NCBI GenBank assembly: GCA_031963005.1
Contig: JASSUL010000002.1
Location: 1 to 64,000, forward strand
Length of the DNA: 64,000 nucleotides
Source of the DNA: JASSUD01 sp031963005
GTDB lineage: Bacteria > Pseudomonadota > Gammaproteobacteria > Burkholderiales > Burkholderiaceae
Reading direction: 5' to 3'
Part shown: piece after piece, positions 1 to 8,890 of the stretch
Layout: each line of letters starts with the position of its first letter
Numbering within the stretch: the stretch's first letter is position 1
Notes under the pieces: model-generated
What the model saw: only the letters and a program-made list of their open reading frames with translations
Database searches by the model: none
What the model was told of the DNA's origin: nothing
Program-made: the position numbers and the translations under genes

Positions 1-380
1 ATGACCTTTATCGTCATGAGCGCCTTGATCAAGGCAGACTTTTGCTTTTTTTAAACGCAGTGAGGTTGTAGGCATAACAAGCAGAAAAGGGATAACACGC
101 TGCCTACGGCGCCTATGCCAAATATAATTTCTTTCATAGCATTCATGATGATGTACGCTCCGAGCAAAGTTCTAAACGCTCACAGTGTGCTAGATATTTC
201 GCGTTATCTCTTCGGGGTTCGAGCCTAAATATAGCGCTAAAAAATTAATATAGAACCCAAATGTAAAAAAAATTCCTTGCAAAAAGGCATCAGCGCTTTA
301 TATTTCTTATTATTCCTTTCGGTTTTTCTACGCACGCTCGCGGTACAATTTATGGTCGCTTTATTTACGCTGTATTTGTT
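1..380. other. Window start, no convincing gene
   Basis: No long reading frame belongs here. The only thing noticed is a very short hydrophobic minus-strand frame, about 32 codons from 146 down to 51, that begins MNAMKEIIFG and reads like one membrane segment, with a GGAG about 12 bases upstream. It could be a small membrane peptide or chance. The stretch just before 381 presumably carries the promoter for the TPR-lolB-ispE genes, but I could not assign -35/-10 boxes with confidence. Confidence 0.3.
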
Positions 381-392
381 GTGCGGATACCC

Positions 393-2348
393 ATGAACAA
401 CCTTTTCTTTGTGAAAAAACGGTTTCGTATGCTGTTCAGTTATGAGCAGCACATAAAAAAGCAGGGCGTAAATCTCGCCTGTCTATTGATATCGAGCTTT
501 TGTGTAGTCATGGTGCATGCGCATCCATATACGCCTTTAGCGGCCGGTGAGGTATTTCAATCCTCCCTTAGCGTAATATCTAGACCAGAGAGTGCAATGA
601 TGGCTTTCTCTAGTCCGACATTGCACGCAAAAGGGCCTACTCGTATTAATAGAACATCAGAGCAGTATGGTTTAGTGGGTAATTCAGAAGTAGAAGCCCG
701 TGATGAGCAAAAAGATATCCCTTTGCGCTTTTTGACCAACCAAATTGTCTTTCAAGTATTATCAGCTGAGCTGGCCTTACAGCGGGGCCAAGCAGCGGCG
801 GCTTATCAAACATACCTAGCGCTTTTGCGAGAGACATTAGACCCTCGTATGGCGCAACGCGCTACGGAGATTGCATTAAGGGCAGGTAGCCCAGCAGATG
901 CATTAATTGCTGCACAGTTATGGGCTGAGAATGCGCCCCATTCTCGACGCGCTTTTCAAGTCGAAGGGATTTTGTTCATACTCAATGGGCAGTTAGATAA
1001 AGCAGAACCTTTGATTGCAAAAGAGCTTGCTAATACACCAGCTCATCAGCGTGCCGCTACCATTTTATCGTTGCAAAGTTTTCTTGCCCGCACCCCTGAT
1101 CCACTAAAAGGTCTGCAATTACTACAAGCAGTATTAAAGAATGATAGTGACCTTCCCGAAGCGCAATTCGCGCTTGCACGTCAGTATTTAGCAGCAAATC
1201 AACCCGAATTAGCTTATCAAGCACTAAAAAAAACGCTTGCTTTAAAACCCAGTTTAACTGAAGCCGCCTTGTTGTTGGGTCAACTGGGTCCAACGCAGCG
1301 AGCAGAAGCGATAACCTTACTCAAGGATTTTGTAAAAAATCATCCTCGGCAAGCCTCCGCATTGCTGGTTTTAGCGCAACTGTATATTACAGATAATCAA
1401 TTAGATGCGGCCAAAAAGGTTTTTCAGACCTATGCAAAAAAGCATCCTGATAATCTGACTCCTTTATTAGCAATGGCTTTAATTGAAATGCAGCAAAAGC
1501 ATTACAGCCGTGCTGAACATTTATTACAACGTTATATTCATGCTGGGCGTGAAAGCTTAGATATCAATACGAATACTAATATAGGTCAAGCCTATCTCTA
1601 TCTTGCACAAATTGCAGTAGAGAAAAAAAATTACGCGCTCGCACAATATTACCTTTCAAAGGTCCGGCCTAGTAATCCGCGTTATTTTGCCGCACGCATT
1701 GCGCTAGCAGAAGTGCTAGCCAAAATGGGTAAATTAGATAGCGCACAAGGTATTTTATTACGCTTATCGTCTTCTACACTTGCAGAACAAGCGCTTATCG
1801 CTTTGACCAATAGCAGCATTCTCTTTGAAGCACAGCAGTATATGCAAGCCGAAGCAGAATTAGCTAAAGCAAACCAGCGTTTTCCAAATGAGCCGACCTT
1901 GTTGTACTACTATGCAATGGCCGCGGAAAAAAATGGGCGTTATGCATTAATGGAAAGCTTATTAAAGCGGGTAATTCAACTACAGCCTGATAACCCTAAC
2001 GCATACAACGCGCTAGGCTTTTCTCTGGCGGACCGCAATCAACGGCTAAACGAAGCCTACGAATGCATCCAACGAGCAACAGAGTTAGCACCGAATGACC
2101 CCTACATCATGGATAGTTTAGGGTGGGTGCATTATCGGCAGGGTCACACCAAACAGGCTGTAAAAATCCTAAAACGGGCTTATCATCTACAGCCTCATGC
2201 AGATATTGCTGCGCATCTTGGCGAAGTGTTGTGGGCCCAGGGTTCACGCAATGCAGCAAAGCAAGTGTGGCAGGCGGCAAAAAAACAGGATCCACACAAT
2301 GACCTTTTGCAAAAGGTCATGCAGCGTTTTCTGGGAAAAAAATCATAG
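393..2348 (+). CDS. Tetratricopeptide-repeat protein upstream of lolB
   Basis: A protein of about 651 residues made almost entirely of helical TPR-type repeats. Recognisable units include the stretches around AYQTYLALLRETLDPRMAQR, PEAQFALARQYLAANQPELA and, near the C-terminus, NAYNALGFSLADRNQRLNEA followed by YIMDSLGWVHYRQGHTKQA. A hydrophobic segment near residues 30-45 (CLLISSFCVVMVHA) followed by HAHP looks like a signal peptide, so the protein is probably periplasmic or attached to the outer membrane. The gene ends 9 bases before lolB, the arrangement known in Burkholderia, where this TPR protein precedes lolB and ispE. Its exact role is not established; a scaffold in envelope assembly is a guess. 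I start at ATG 393; an in-frame GTG at 381 and an ATG at 429 are alternatives. Confidence 0.85.
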   Translation: MNNLFFVKKRFRMLFSYEQHIKKQGVNLACLLISSFCVVMVHAHPYTPLAAGEVFQSSLSVISRPESAMMAFSSPTLHAKGPTRINRTSEQYGLVGNSEVEARDEQKDIPLRFLTNQIVFQVLSAELALQRGQAAAAYQTYLALLRETLDPRMAQRATEIALRAGSPADALIAAQLWAENAPHSRRAFQVEGILFILNGQLDKAEPLIAKELANTPAHQRAATILSLQSFLARTPDPLKGLQLLQAVLKNDSDLPEAQFALARQYLAANQPELAYQALKKTLALKPSLTEAALLLGQLGPTQRAEAITLLKDFVKNHPRQASALLVLAQLYITDNQLDAAKKVFQTYAKKHPDNLTPLLAMALIEMQQKHYSRAEHLLQRYIHAGRESLDINTNTNIGQAYLYLAQIAVEKKNYALAQYYLSKVRPSNPRYFAARIALAEVLAKMGKLDSAQGILLRLSSSTLAEQALIALTNSSILFEAQQYMQAEAELAKANQRFPNEPTLLYYYAMAAEKNGRYALMESLLKRVIQLQPDNPNAYNALGFSLADRNQRLNEAYECIQRATELAPNDPYIMDSLGWVHYRQGHTKQAVKILKRAYHLQPHADIAAHLGEVLWAQGSRNAAKQVWQAAKKQDPHNDLLQKVMQRFLGKKS

Positions 2349-2357
2349 GCGTCTATA

Positions 2358-2993
2358 GTGAAGAAGATTCAATTAGGTATGCCGCTTATCCTGCTCATTC
2401 TATGTAGTGTGCTACTAGGTATCACTGCTTGTAGTACCTTCATGCCAGGTCCTATTACTGCGCCGCTACCTTCCCATTTATCGTTGCGTTCTGAGCAAGA
2501 TAGACTGACGTTGCAAGGTCGTTTTGCCGCGAGTTATGAAACGGTCAGCCATCAAATAGGCCAGGTCTATGGACATTTTGCATGGATGGAGCAAGGTGAT
2601 AGAGTGACGCTCGCATTAAAAACGCCTTTTGGCCAAACCTTAGCGACTATTACTGCGCCACGTTCTGCATTTCTGCCGATTCAAAAAGCGAAGGAATCCG
2701 CTCCGAACCTTGAAGAACAACAGGTATGGATTGAACGGCCTAATCGTCCTATAGAAACTGCTAGCCACGTTGAGCCGCTAATGCAAAAAGTACTAGGTTT
2801 TGCATTACCTTTACGCACTTTACGCTATGCCTTCTTACAAATGATGGGGGGTTCAGCTCCGCATATTCTGGAGCAAGAGGGTTGGAGGATCGAGCGTATG
2901 TCGCAATCAAGTTCTTCTACTATTCAGCGCATCGTCTTAGAGCATCGCGCTTCCCCTGTAGTCCGCGTTAAGCTGACTATAGACCCTTTTTAA
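2358..2993 (+). CDS. lolB: Outer-membrane lipoprotein receptor LolB
   Basis: LolB accepts lipoproteins from the periplasmic carrier LolA and inserts them into the outer membrane. The 211-residue product starts with a lipoprotein signal peptide (hydrophobic residues 9-22, then a lipobox with Cys at 25: GITACS). It then shows the LolB-type beta fold: a short QGRFAASYE strand, FAWMEQGDRVTLALKTPFGQTLA, and a conserved central LPLRTLRYAF segment. Length is close to the family norm of about 200. The start codon is GTG, 9 bases after the TPR gene, so translation is probably coupled. The next gene, ispE, follows after about 45 bases. The assignment rests on sequence style, lipobox and the conserved lolB-ispE-tRNA-Gln order. 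Confidence 0.85.
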   Translation: MKKIQLGMPLILLILCSVLLGITACSTFMPGPITAPLPSHLSLRSEQDRLTLQGRFAASYETVSHQIGQVYGHFAWMEQGDRVTLALKTPFGQTLATITAPRSAFLPIQKAKESAPNLEEQQVWIERPNRPIETASHVEPLMQKVLGFALPLRTLRYAFLQMMGGSAPHILEQEGWRIERMSQSSSSTIQRIVLEHRASPVVRVKLTIDPF

Positions 2994-3038
2994 TCCTAGA
3001 GATCATTACTAACTTTCCTCCTGTTGGCACCCCTTCAA

Positions 3039-3965
3039 ATGGATCCTGTAATCACTATTAAAGCGGCTCCTAGAGATACCCAATGGCATGCTCTCGCTCC
3101 GGCCAAACTCAATCTTTTTTTACATGTGATAGGGCAGCGTGAGGATGGTTACCATAATTTGCAAACGGTATTTCAGCTATTAGATTGGGGAGATACCCTA
3201 CACTTTACGCGACGCAATGACGGAAAAATCATTCGCACAGCCAATTTGGACGGTATACCGGAAACCAACGATTTAAGTGTGCGCGCAGCACAGCTTTTGC
3301 AAGCCCATACCGGCTGTTCTTATGGTGTTGAAATAGGGATAGATAAACACATTCCGATTGGAGCGGGTTTAGGAGGAGGCAGTTCAGATGCCGCCACGAC
3401 CCTCCTAGTCCTCAATCAACTGTGGGATCTCGATTTACCCCGCACCACCTTACAGCAACTTGGATTAGCATTAGGTGCCGATGTCCCTTTTTTTATTTTC
3501 GGTCAAAACGCTTTCGCAGAAGGGATAGGCGAAAAATTACAAGCGCTCACCTTGCCGACACAGTACTGGTTGATAGTCACTCCGCCGGTTTTTGTCTCTA
3601 CCGCAGATATTTTTTCTACAAAAGAATTGACACGCGAGACAAAAAACATCAAAATCGCTGACTTTCTTGCTAGCTGGAATCCGTACACAGTTGTGTTGCA
3701 CAATACGGCACTGCAGCATGGTTTACGCAATGATCTACAGCCTATTGCTGTACAACGCTATGCAGAAGTAGCCGCCGTACTAGATTGGTTTAGAACAACG
3801 ATTCCATCGAATCCTGCTCGTATGACAGGATCAGGTTCTAGTGTATTTGCCGCCTTTCCAAACCAAGCAAGTGCACTAGCAGCGCAAAAAAAAGTTCCCG
3901 CTATTTGGTTTAGCCAGGTAGCAAAGAGTGTGCAACAGCACCCTCTTTGGTATTATTCAAGTTAA
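3039..3965 (+). CDS. ispE: 4-diphosphocytidyl-2-C-methyl-D-erythritol kinase
   Basis: IspE phosphorylates the 2-hydroxyl of CDP-methylerythritol with ATP, the fourth step of the non-mevalonate isoprenoid pathway in the cytosol. The 308-residue protein has the GHMP-kinase layout: an N-terminal APAKLNLFLHVIGQREDGYHNL signature, the glycine-rich ATP-binding loop PIGAGLGGGSSDAA near residue 105, ADVPFFIFG, and a C-terminal MTGSGSSVFAAF motif. All the usual catalytic blocks are present and the length is normal. ATG 3039 is chosen because it follows the CTCCTGTTGG tract; a TTG at 3024 lies in frame. A tRNA-Gln gene follows 76 bases downstream, the known context of ispE in Burkholderia. Confidence 0.95.
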   Translation: MDPVITIKAAPRDTQWHALAPAKLNLFLHVIGQREDGYHNLQTVFQLLDWGDTLHFTRRNDGKIIRTANLDGIPETNDLSVRAAQLLQAHTGCSYGVEIGIDKHIPIGAGLGGGSSDAATTLLVLNQLWDLDLPRTTLQQLGLALGADVPFFIFGQNAFAEGIGEKLQALTLPTQYWLIVTPPVFVSTADIFSTKELTRETKNIKIADFLASWNPYTVVLHNTALQHGLRNDLQPIAVQRYAEVAAVLDWFRTTIPSNPARMTGSGSSVFAAFPNQASALAAQKKVPAIWFSQVAKSVQQHPLWYYSS

Positions 3966-4041
3966 AATCTAAGCTTAGCTTTTAAAGCTAATCTTAGACA
4001 GATCTTTTTTCCACACATCATCCGTGTGCGAAACACTCCAC

Positions 4042-4118
4042 AGGGGAGTAGCCAAGTCGGTTAAGGCACTGGATTTTGATTCCAGCATGCGAGGGTTCGA
4101 ATCCTTCCTCCCCTGCCA
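4042..4118 (+). tRNA. tRNA-Gln (anticodon TTG)
   Basis: A complete cloverleaf. The acceptor stem 4042-4048 (AGGGGAG) pairs perfectly with 4108-4114 (CTCCCCT), followed by discriminator G and an encoded CCA at 4116-4118. The D-arm lies around 4050-4066. The anticodon stem CTGGA/TCCAG encloses the loop TTTTGAT with anticodon TTG. The T-arm contains GGTTCGAATCC. Translating CAA/CAG codons, it sits just after ispE as in Burkholderia. Its 3' end borders an accessory stretch. Confidence 0.97.
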
Positions 4119-4156
4119 TCTCTCAAATCAAAAATCCTGTATCTAGGCACATAGTG

Positions 4157-4178
4157 CACGTTAGGTGCGCCTAACGTG
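4157..4178. terminator. Short perfect hairpin after tRNA-Gln
   Basis: CACGTTAGG (4157-4165) and CCTAACGTG (4170-4178) form a 9-bp stem with a 4-base loop. It overlaps the stop codon of the broken minus-strand DUF4236 gene. There is no T-run on the plus strand, so its use as a terminator is uncertain. Confidence 0.3.
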
Positions 4179-4960
4179 TTGGCCGTGACGAGATTTCCTT
4201 CGTCACTACAGACTCAAATTGCGCGTTTGCTTCAGTAATAGCTATCGCCGCTTTGTTTTTTTGCTTGTCGAATTTCCGCTGCGAGTAGAACAACCATGCG
4301 CCCCCTAGCATGATTGATATGACGGTCCCTCCCTGGCGAGAGTCGGTTAATCCAGTGAAGAATTGCATCCCAAAGAAAAGAATAATCAGAAATTTGCTGA
4401 TCTTGCGCCAAGACTTTTTCTGTGGAACCAAAGAATACGCATATTCGAGCGCATACAAGGCGGCTTCAATGTCTGTCTGTTCGCCGCGCGCTATGCTCAA
4501 CTGCTCTTCTATGATATATAGCGCACGCATTGATCGCTCTTTGTTCTGGCTGGTAAGGCTGCCGATGTCCTTATACAGCCGGAGAGCACTAAATGGATTC
4601 TTTGAGTTGCGGCTGCAAGGCACTTGAGAGCACGGGATCCTCGATATCGTTAAGGGCGGTGCGAGCATCGTACGCATCGACATAAATGCCATGAGACCAA
4701 AAATAACGAACCGCAGCCTTGCGCAAACGGTGGTCTAGATTATATGCAAGGTCAGCATTTGCCCGTGTCCGCGCACTGCCAGCTAATGTGCTATCACTGT
4801 TAGTGAATGAGTTCATTTGATGCCTCGCGTCTTTGCGTGTGTTGACGGTGTGCCGTATTTTTGTGCCTGGCAACTTAACCGTCGCGCTCAGCCAATTTTT
4901 TGATAAATTGATACGCAAACCCGGTGCAATCTTGAGAGATTTTCTAAAGCTCCAACCCAT
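4171..4960 (-). pseudogene. DUF4236 protein gene, split by a frameshift
   Basis: The N-terminal half, read from ATG 4960 (preceded by AAAGGGA), begins MGWSFRKSLKIAPGLRINLSK. This is the hallmark start of DUF4236 proteins, a small domain of unknown function found in many bacteria. That frame stops at 4589 just after QPQLKES. The reading continues in another minus-strand frame from about NPFSALRLYKDIGSLTSQ through a hydrophobic pair (ISKFLIILFFGMQFFTG and a second segment near SIMLGGAWLFYS) to 4171. The two frames overlap around 4589-4610 and read as one protein of roughly 260 residues with a C-terminal membrane hairpin. A single indel therefore breaks it, unless there is a sequencing error. 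It lies immediately downstream of tRNA-Gln, on the opposite strand. Confidence 0.7.
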
Positions 4961-5227
4961 GCATCATTCCCTTTTTACAAATTTATAAGATTTTGTCAAA
5001 CACACTGCCACTGTGTCGGGTAGCCGAATCATGTTATTGATTTTGCCTTATAAATTTGATTAGTTTAATAAGGTTTTGTCCTGACCCAATTTCTGATCTG
5101 GCTATTTAATATCATTTCAAAAGCCATTTTTTTTCACTTTAGAGTGGTCCGGAAATTGAGGTGCAGTCATATCTTGCCATTTGACGTATCGGGTACTCGC
5201 TGAAACGGAAGGCGTGTTAAAAAATAT

Positions 5228-6439
5228 CTAAGTTTTATCTTCAAAGATAAAATTAATATCTTCTCCATATTTATTTTGTATGCCATAAAAATTAGAAGGA
5301 TCTATATCATAGCATTCAATTAAATGCACCTTTTCTAATGCCAACGAATTTGATATGCCTTTTAAATGCTTAGCGTCATAATTGTCTAAGCTATTATTTG
5401 ATAAATCTAGAGAGTACACCTCTGTATCCTGTAAAGCTTCAAAAATAAGCTCTATAGTTTCTTTGCAAAAATGATTCTCTCTTAATGATATGGTTTCTAC
5501 TCCTGCCGGCAAATTTTTAAGTATATTTAATACACTAGGTTGGCAAAGGTCAGAGTCATCTGCTATTAAATATTTAATTTTAATATCTTTAAGGTATTTT
5601 GAAAGTATACTTAAAGCCCCCTTTTCTTCTAAGCTATAATCTTTATATGACTCATATTCTTCATATAGCTCATATTCTTCGCCTGACTTATATGGTCTAT
5701 TTGGAGTCCTGCCTAATTCAAAATAATCAATATTTTTATCTGCTAATGCCTGCATCAAGGACTCCATCTCCTCTAGGCTAAGCCTATGACTCTCAAGTGC
5801 CAAATCTGGAACATAGCTTAATTCTGAATTGTTATTTAATACTTTTAAAAACTTCCTCATAAATTTAGATGGATTGTAATCGTCTACACTCAGAGAAAAT
5901 GATTTTATATTTGTTCTTTTTAATAAAGAATCAAATACTATATCACCTATTTTATTTTCCTGATCAGGATTTAATAATAATAAAGGCAAACGAAGGTGTT
6001 GCACTTGTTTAATAATACGTTCAATACCAAACTGCATTTGATTATCAGTGAATGTAGAATCTTCTGCAATAGCAAAAATTTTTTCAAAACACCATTTCAT
6101 TTGAACTTGCGCAGAAGCAGATAATATATCAATATCACTTTGCAAAAGCGATTCGAGTTTAGTAAGAAATAATTTATCCTTATCCCATTCCGGTTTTATG
6201 ATGGGGTCATACTTTACCAGCCACTGGATTTGCTTATAAGAGGCATAATTGATTGTCATACATAAAGCTAATTCATGTGTAGTTTTTATAAAGACATATG
6301 GCTTTGCCATATTTTTAAAAAATTCTCTCACCAATTCGGCTGGCCAGTTAGAAAAATTAGATTTAGAGTAAGAAGTTATTTTTGTTTTCGGTGATATAAA
6401 AATAGATTGTGGCGGAGTGCTGGAATGTATGCTAGTCAT
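5228..6439 (-). CDS. F-box-like / leucine-rich-repeat protein, candidate secreted effector
   Basis: A 403-residue AT-rich gene with no recognised family name. The first 30 residues are rich in Ser, Thr, Pro and Lys and look disordered. Residues about 31-75 (starting NWPAELVREFFKNM) resemble a eukaryotic F-box: the Pro-Ala-Glu opening and a helical pattern ending near ASYKQIQWL. From about residue 160 on, leucine-rich repeats follow, for example VETISLRENHF and EVYSLDLSNNSLDNYDAKHL, of the ribonuclease-inhibitor type. It is clearly paralogous to the protein at 58436-59383: both share PAE near the start, a block with DxxFxxxQ followed by a hydrophobic run, and then the LRRs. I infer a protein delivered into a eukaryotic host to engage its ubiquitin ligases. 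ATG 6439 is preceded by AAGGG at good spacing; a TTG at 6445 is the alternative. Confidence 0.7.
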   Translation of the reverse strand: MTSIHSSTPPQSIFISPKTKITSYSKSNFSNWPAELVREFFKNMAKPYVFIKTTHELALCMTINYASYKQIQWLVKYDPIIKPEWDKDKLFLTKLESLLQSDIDILSASAQVQMKWCFEKIFAIAEDSTFTDNQMQFGIERIIKQVQHLRLPLLLLNPDQENKIGDIVFDSLLKRTNIKSFSLSVDDYNPSKFMRKFLKVLNNNSELSYVPDLALESHRLSLEEMESLMQALADKNIDYFELGRTPNRPYKSGEEYELYEEYESYKDYSLEEKGALSILSKYLKDIKIKYLIADDSDLCQPSVLNILKNLPAGVETISLRENHFCKETIELIFEALQDTEVYSLDLSNNSLDNYDAKHLKGISNSLALEKVHLIECYDIDPSNFYGIQNKYGEDINFIFEDKT

Positions 6440-6556
6440 AGTCAATTGCCCTTATTATCTTGTAAATAATGGAATATAGTTATATTAAAATATAAATTAT
6501 ACTTTTATTTTCAAATATATTGAATATTAGAACCATTTTAAAGTTACAAGGTTTCT

Positions 6557-7019
6557 ATGCAATTACGCTTTTTAGTGAATCCTAGTGCATTGGATAAACA
6601 CTTTTTACGCTTGGCTCTATTTTTTGAATGCGTGGTACGTAAAGCCAAGCAGGGCGAGTTTAATGTCAAGGATTTGTGCTGCTTTGCGCGTGCAAACTTG
6701 ATGGAGGAATCTGCGGATATAGATAATCAATCTGAACTCGTCCGTTGCAACAATGAAGTATTGGAACACTCCGCTGGTTTAGGCGAAGGCGCGGCGGCGG
6801 GTTTGCGCAATACTGCAAAAAATTTCCCATTGGTAACTTTACGCATTCGTCATCGCCTTTTTCAATTTCCTATTGGGCATAATGTCTGCTTTATTGATGA
6901 TGGAGACGGAACACAATGCGGGCGATACAGAAATTAAAAAGACGCGGTTCCGATTTCTGAAAGAACTCGCTGAGGTAGAGCATTTATTTCAGATTATTGA
7001 CAAGCAGCCAGAATATTGA
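6557..7019 (+). other. Probable remnant upstream of the YgjP-type gene
   Basis: Two short overlapping plus-strand frames lie here and neither is convincing alone. The first (6557-6937, 126 residues) shows no motif I recognise. The second runs from ATG 6882 to a TGA at 7017-7019 (45 codons, ending FLKELAEVEHLFQIIDKQPE). Its stop overlaps the ATG of the next gene in a TGATG junction typical of translational coupling, which suggests it is the true C-terminus of a formerly longer upstream gene. An in-frame TAA at 6834 cuts it off. In other bacteria YgjP-type genes often follow type I restriction subunits, but I could not recognise one here. Confidence 0.3.
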
Positions 7020-7720
7020 TGAGCAATACCATTGACCTGGGCCACATCCATGCCGATGTGATCAAAAAAAATATCAAGCACCTTCACTTGAGCGTGCGTG
7101 CGCCAGAAGGCCAAGTACGCATTTCTGCGCCTATGTATATGACGCTAGATACCATCCGTGCATTTGCTATATCCAAACTGCATTGGATCAAAAATCAGCA
7201 GCGCAAGATATTGGCCCAGGAACGCGAGCCAGTGTATGAATACCTAGATGGCGAAAGCCATTATGTATGGGGGAAACCTTATCTACTGCGCATTATTAAA
7301 GAGGATATGCCCTTAGGCGTTGAGCTCCAACACCCGCATATTGCGTTGAGATTGCGTTCTGACGCAGCTACTGCGCGCAAACAAGCCGTACTCGTGTCTT
7401 GGTATCGAGAGCAACTTCTGGCGGCTATACCGCCCTTGCTTGAGAAATGGGAACCATTGATGGGAGTGCATTGCCAGCGATTTTTCATACAACGCATGAA
7501 AACCCGATGGGGCAGTTGCAATCCAGTATCTAGAAATATTCGTTTGAATACGGAGTTGGCTAAAAAACCCCCTGAATGCTTAGAGTATGTCGTCGTTCAT
7601 GAGTTAATACATTTGATAGAACCCTCGCATAATGCGCGGTTTTACCGGCTCATGGATCAGTTTATGCCGAATTGGCGGCAACTAAAAGACACCCTCAATC
7701 GCCTTCCCATTGGACATTAA
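7019..7720 (+). CDS. YgjP/DUF45 family zinc metallohydrolase
   Basis: A 233-residue protein of the YgjP-like (DUF45, formerly M48/SprT-like) family. The diagnostic C-terminal half is present: KTRWGSCNPVSRNIRLN followed by the zinc-binding VVVHELIHLIEPSHNARFYRLM, in which two histidines of HELIH and the later histidine are expected ligands. The N-terminal half (GHIHADVIKKNIKHLHLSVR and APEGQVRISAP) matches the usual beta-rich domain. Length is normal. E. coli YgjP has been reported to act as a UTP pyrophosphatase, but the role of the family is not settled. The ATG at 7019 overlaps the preceding stop, indicating coupling to an upstream gene that is now largely gone. Confidence 0.88.
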   Translation: MSNTIDLGHIHADVIKKNIKHLHLSVRAPEGQVRISAPMYMTLDTIRAFAISKLHWIKNQQRKILAQEREPVYEYLDGESHYVWGKPYLLRIIKEDMPLGVELQHPHIALRLRSDAATARKQAVLVSWYREQLLAAIPPLLEKWEPLMGVHCQRFFIQRMKTRWGSCNPVSRNIRLNTELAKKPPECLEYVVVHELIHLIEPSHNARFYRLMDQFMPNWRQLKDTLNRLPIGH

Positions 7721-7945
7721 GATTGGAGTATTGGCTGAGCAGTATCCATGTTTTAAAGGCCGCTCAGCTTGACCGCATCCCATTTTTAGGATCATCGCCT
7801 TGAACTGACGCGTTAAAGCATGCTCTGGAAATTAGCTCAGAATAGAAGTGCTTCAACCACATGAATGGACTGAGACTTAAGGCCTGGACCTTCTAACCAA
7901 GATGAGGTCAAAAAGTGACCAACTCGACAAACATACAATACGCAT
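7721..7945. other. Gap before cutA, nothing recognised
   Basis: No coding frame, tRNA or strong hairpin was seen between the YgjP-type gene and cutA. The stretch contains scattered stops in all frames and may be decayed coding DNA. Confidence 0.4.
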
Positions 7946-8278
7946 ATGATGACCGATGCAGTAATGCTTATCCTCACTACGCTACCTTCCACTGCGGCGG
8001 CTAATACATTGAGTCGCCAAGTACTGGATGCGAAATTGGCCGCTTGTGTTACGCAATTTGCGCCAGCTTGTTCTCGTTATTTTTGGCAAGGTCAACTTGA
8101 AGAGGTCGAGGAGATCATGCTGCTTTTTAAAACTACGGCTGAAAATGCGCAAGCGTTAAGAGAATGGATTGCCTGTCATCATCCGTATCAAACTCCTGAA
8201 ATTCTTAGTTGGCCTGCTTCTGCGAACCTGGCTTATGCTCAATGGGTGGCCGCTGCCCAGATTTTGCCGATGAGTTGA
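7946..8278 (+). CDS. cutA: Divalent-cation tolerance protein CutA
   Basis: A 110-residue protein of the CutA1 family, small trimeric ferredoxin-fold proteins linked to copper tolerance. Recognisable parts are the N-terminal ILTTLPSTAAANTLSRQVLDAKLAACV strand-helix, the RYFWQGQLEEVEEIMLLFKTT core (normally W-Q-G-K-I-E...E-E-LL-KT) and the C-terminal HHPYQTPEILSWP segment, where the HPY motif is characteristic. The length is normal and the frame intact. ATG 7946 is immediately followed by a second in-frame ATG at 7949, so either may be used. In Burkholderia cutA normally sits near dsbD and rpsJ-type housekeeping genes; here it is isolated in an accessory stretch between broken genes, indicating rearrangement. 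Confidence 0.9.
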   Translation: MMTDAVMLILTTLPSTAAANTLSRQVLDAKLAACVTQFAPACSRYFWQGQLEEVEEIMLLFKTTAENAQALREWIACHHPYQTPEILSWPASANLAYAQWVAAAQILPMS

Positions 8279-8286
8279 TGGGGTAG

Positions 8287-8660
8287 CTGGAATACCATTT
8301 TGAAAGCGTTTTGCATTTCCTGGAGTCACATAAAGAAACGGCACTTCCAGTCATTGCTGAAGCAAGGAGAAAGCAAGAAGGTGACGCATTGCGGGCGAGT
8401 TTTTATAATTTGATGACCGATGGCACTTATTACAATCGTGCAGAACGCTTTCGTTTGCTAGATTGCCCGATTAGCTTTCGCAGAAAGAATGAAAATATTG
8501 CAAGCATTCAGCTAGCAGATTTATGCGCTTATCTCGTGGCGCAGCATATCTTGCAGCCAGATGAAATAAACCGCGCTTTCGATGTAGTGCGGCCATATTT
8601 GTGCGGCCACATTTTTATCGTAATGGAGGTGTCGCTAGCTTGAAGATATACCCAAAATGA
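8287..8660 (+). pseudogene. DUF3800 protein, C-terminal remnant with frameshift
   Basis: What remains is the C-terminal third of a DUF3800 protein, a family of uncharacterised RNase H-like proteins common in mobile regions. The readable part, ENIASIQLADLCAYLVAQHI followed by EINRAFDVVRP, matches the conserved end of the family. There is no proper start: a TAG at 8284-8286 precedes the fragment. The last part is also out of frame. The expected ending (RPHFYRNGGVASLKIYPK) is encoded in another frame, stopping at 8660. The cause is visible: a 14-base stretch starting GTGCGGCCAT at 8587 is duplicated in tandem at 8601 with one base difference, adding 14 bases. Confidence 0.7.
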
Positions 8661-8734
8661 AAACGGACGCCCCCGGTTACACCAGGCAGCGTCCGCCGAT
8701 CGAGTATTCCCGATCCCGATAAAAGCCTAACTAA

Positions 8735-8890
8735 AAATGATTTTTTAGCTATATCTGCTGTTTTTCTCACAGGCTCAGCACGCACACGAGGCATACCATA
8801 GGTGGCATCTAACTGAGCATGTATGGCGCGAATGCATTCTATCATTTTCAAATTTGCTTGCTGAATAAGGTGATGAATCCAGGGGAAACT
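8735..8890 (-). mobile_element. IS3-family orfB scrap
   Basis: A minus-strand stretch translates to ECIRAIHAQLDATYGMPRVR followed by AEPVRK. This is the HTH_21-type segment found at the start of IS3-family OrfB transposases, which typically read IRAIHA-x(3-6)-TYGxPRVxAEL. Nothing recognisable as the DDE core or the terminal repeats remains, so this is a relic. It is not identical to the corresponding part of the IS3 element at 59538-60881, so it probably came from a different element. Confidence 0.5.

Noticed and set aside
6557..6937. 126-codon plus-strand frame as a genuine protein
   Set aside because: No motif, no good ribosome site, and a different frame shows the likely true C-terminus ending at 7019. 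Kept only as part of a remnant region.
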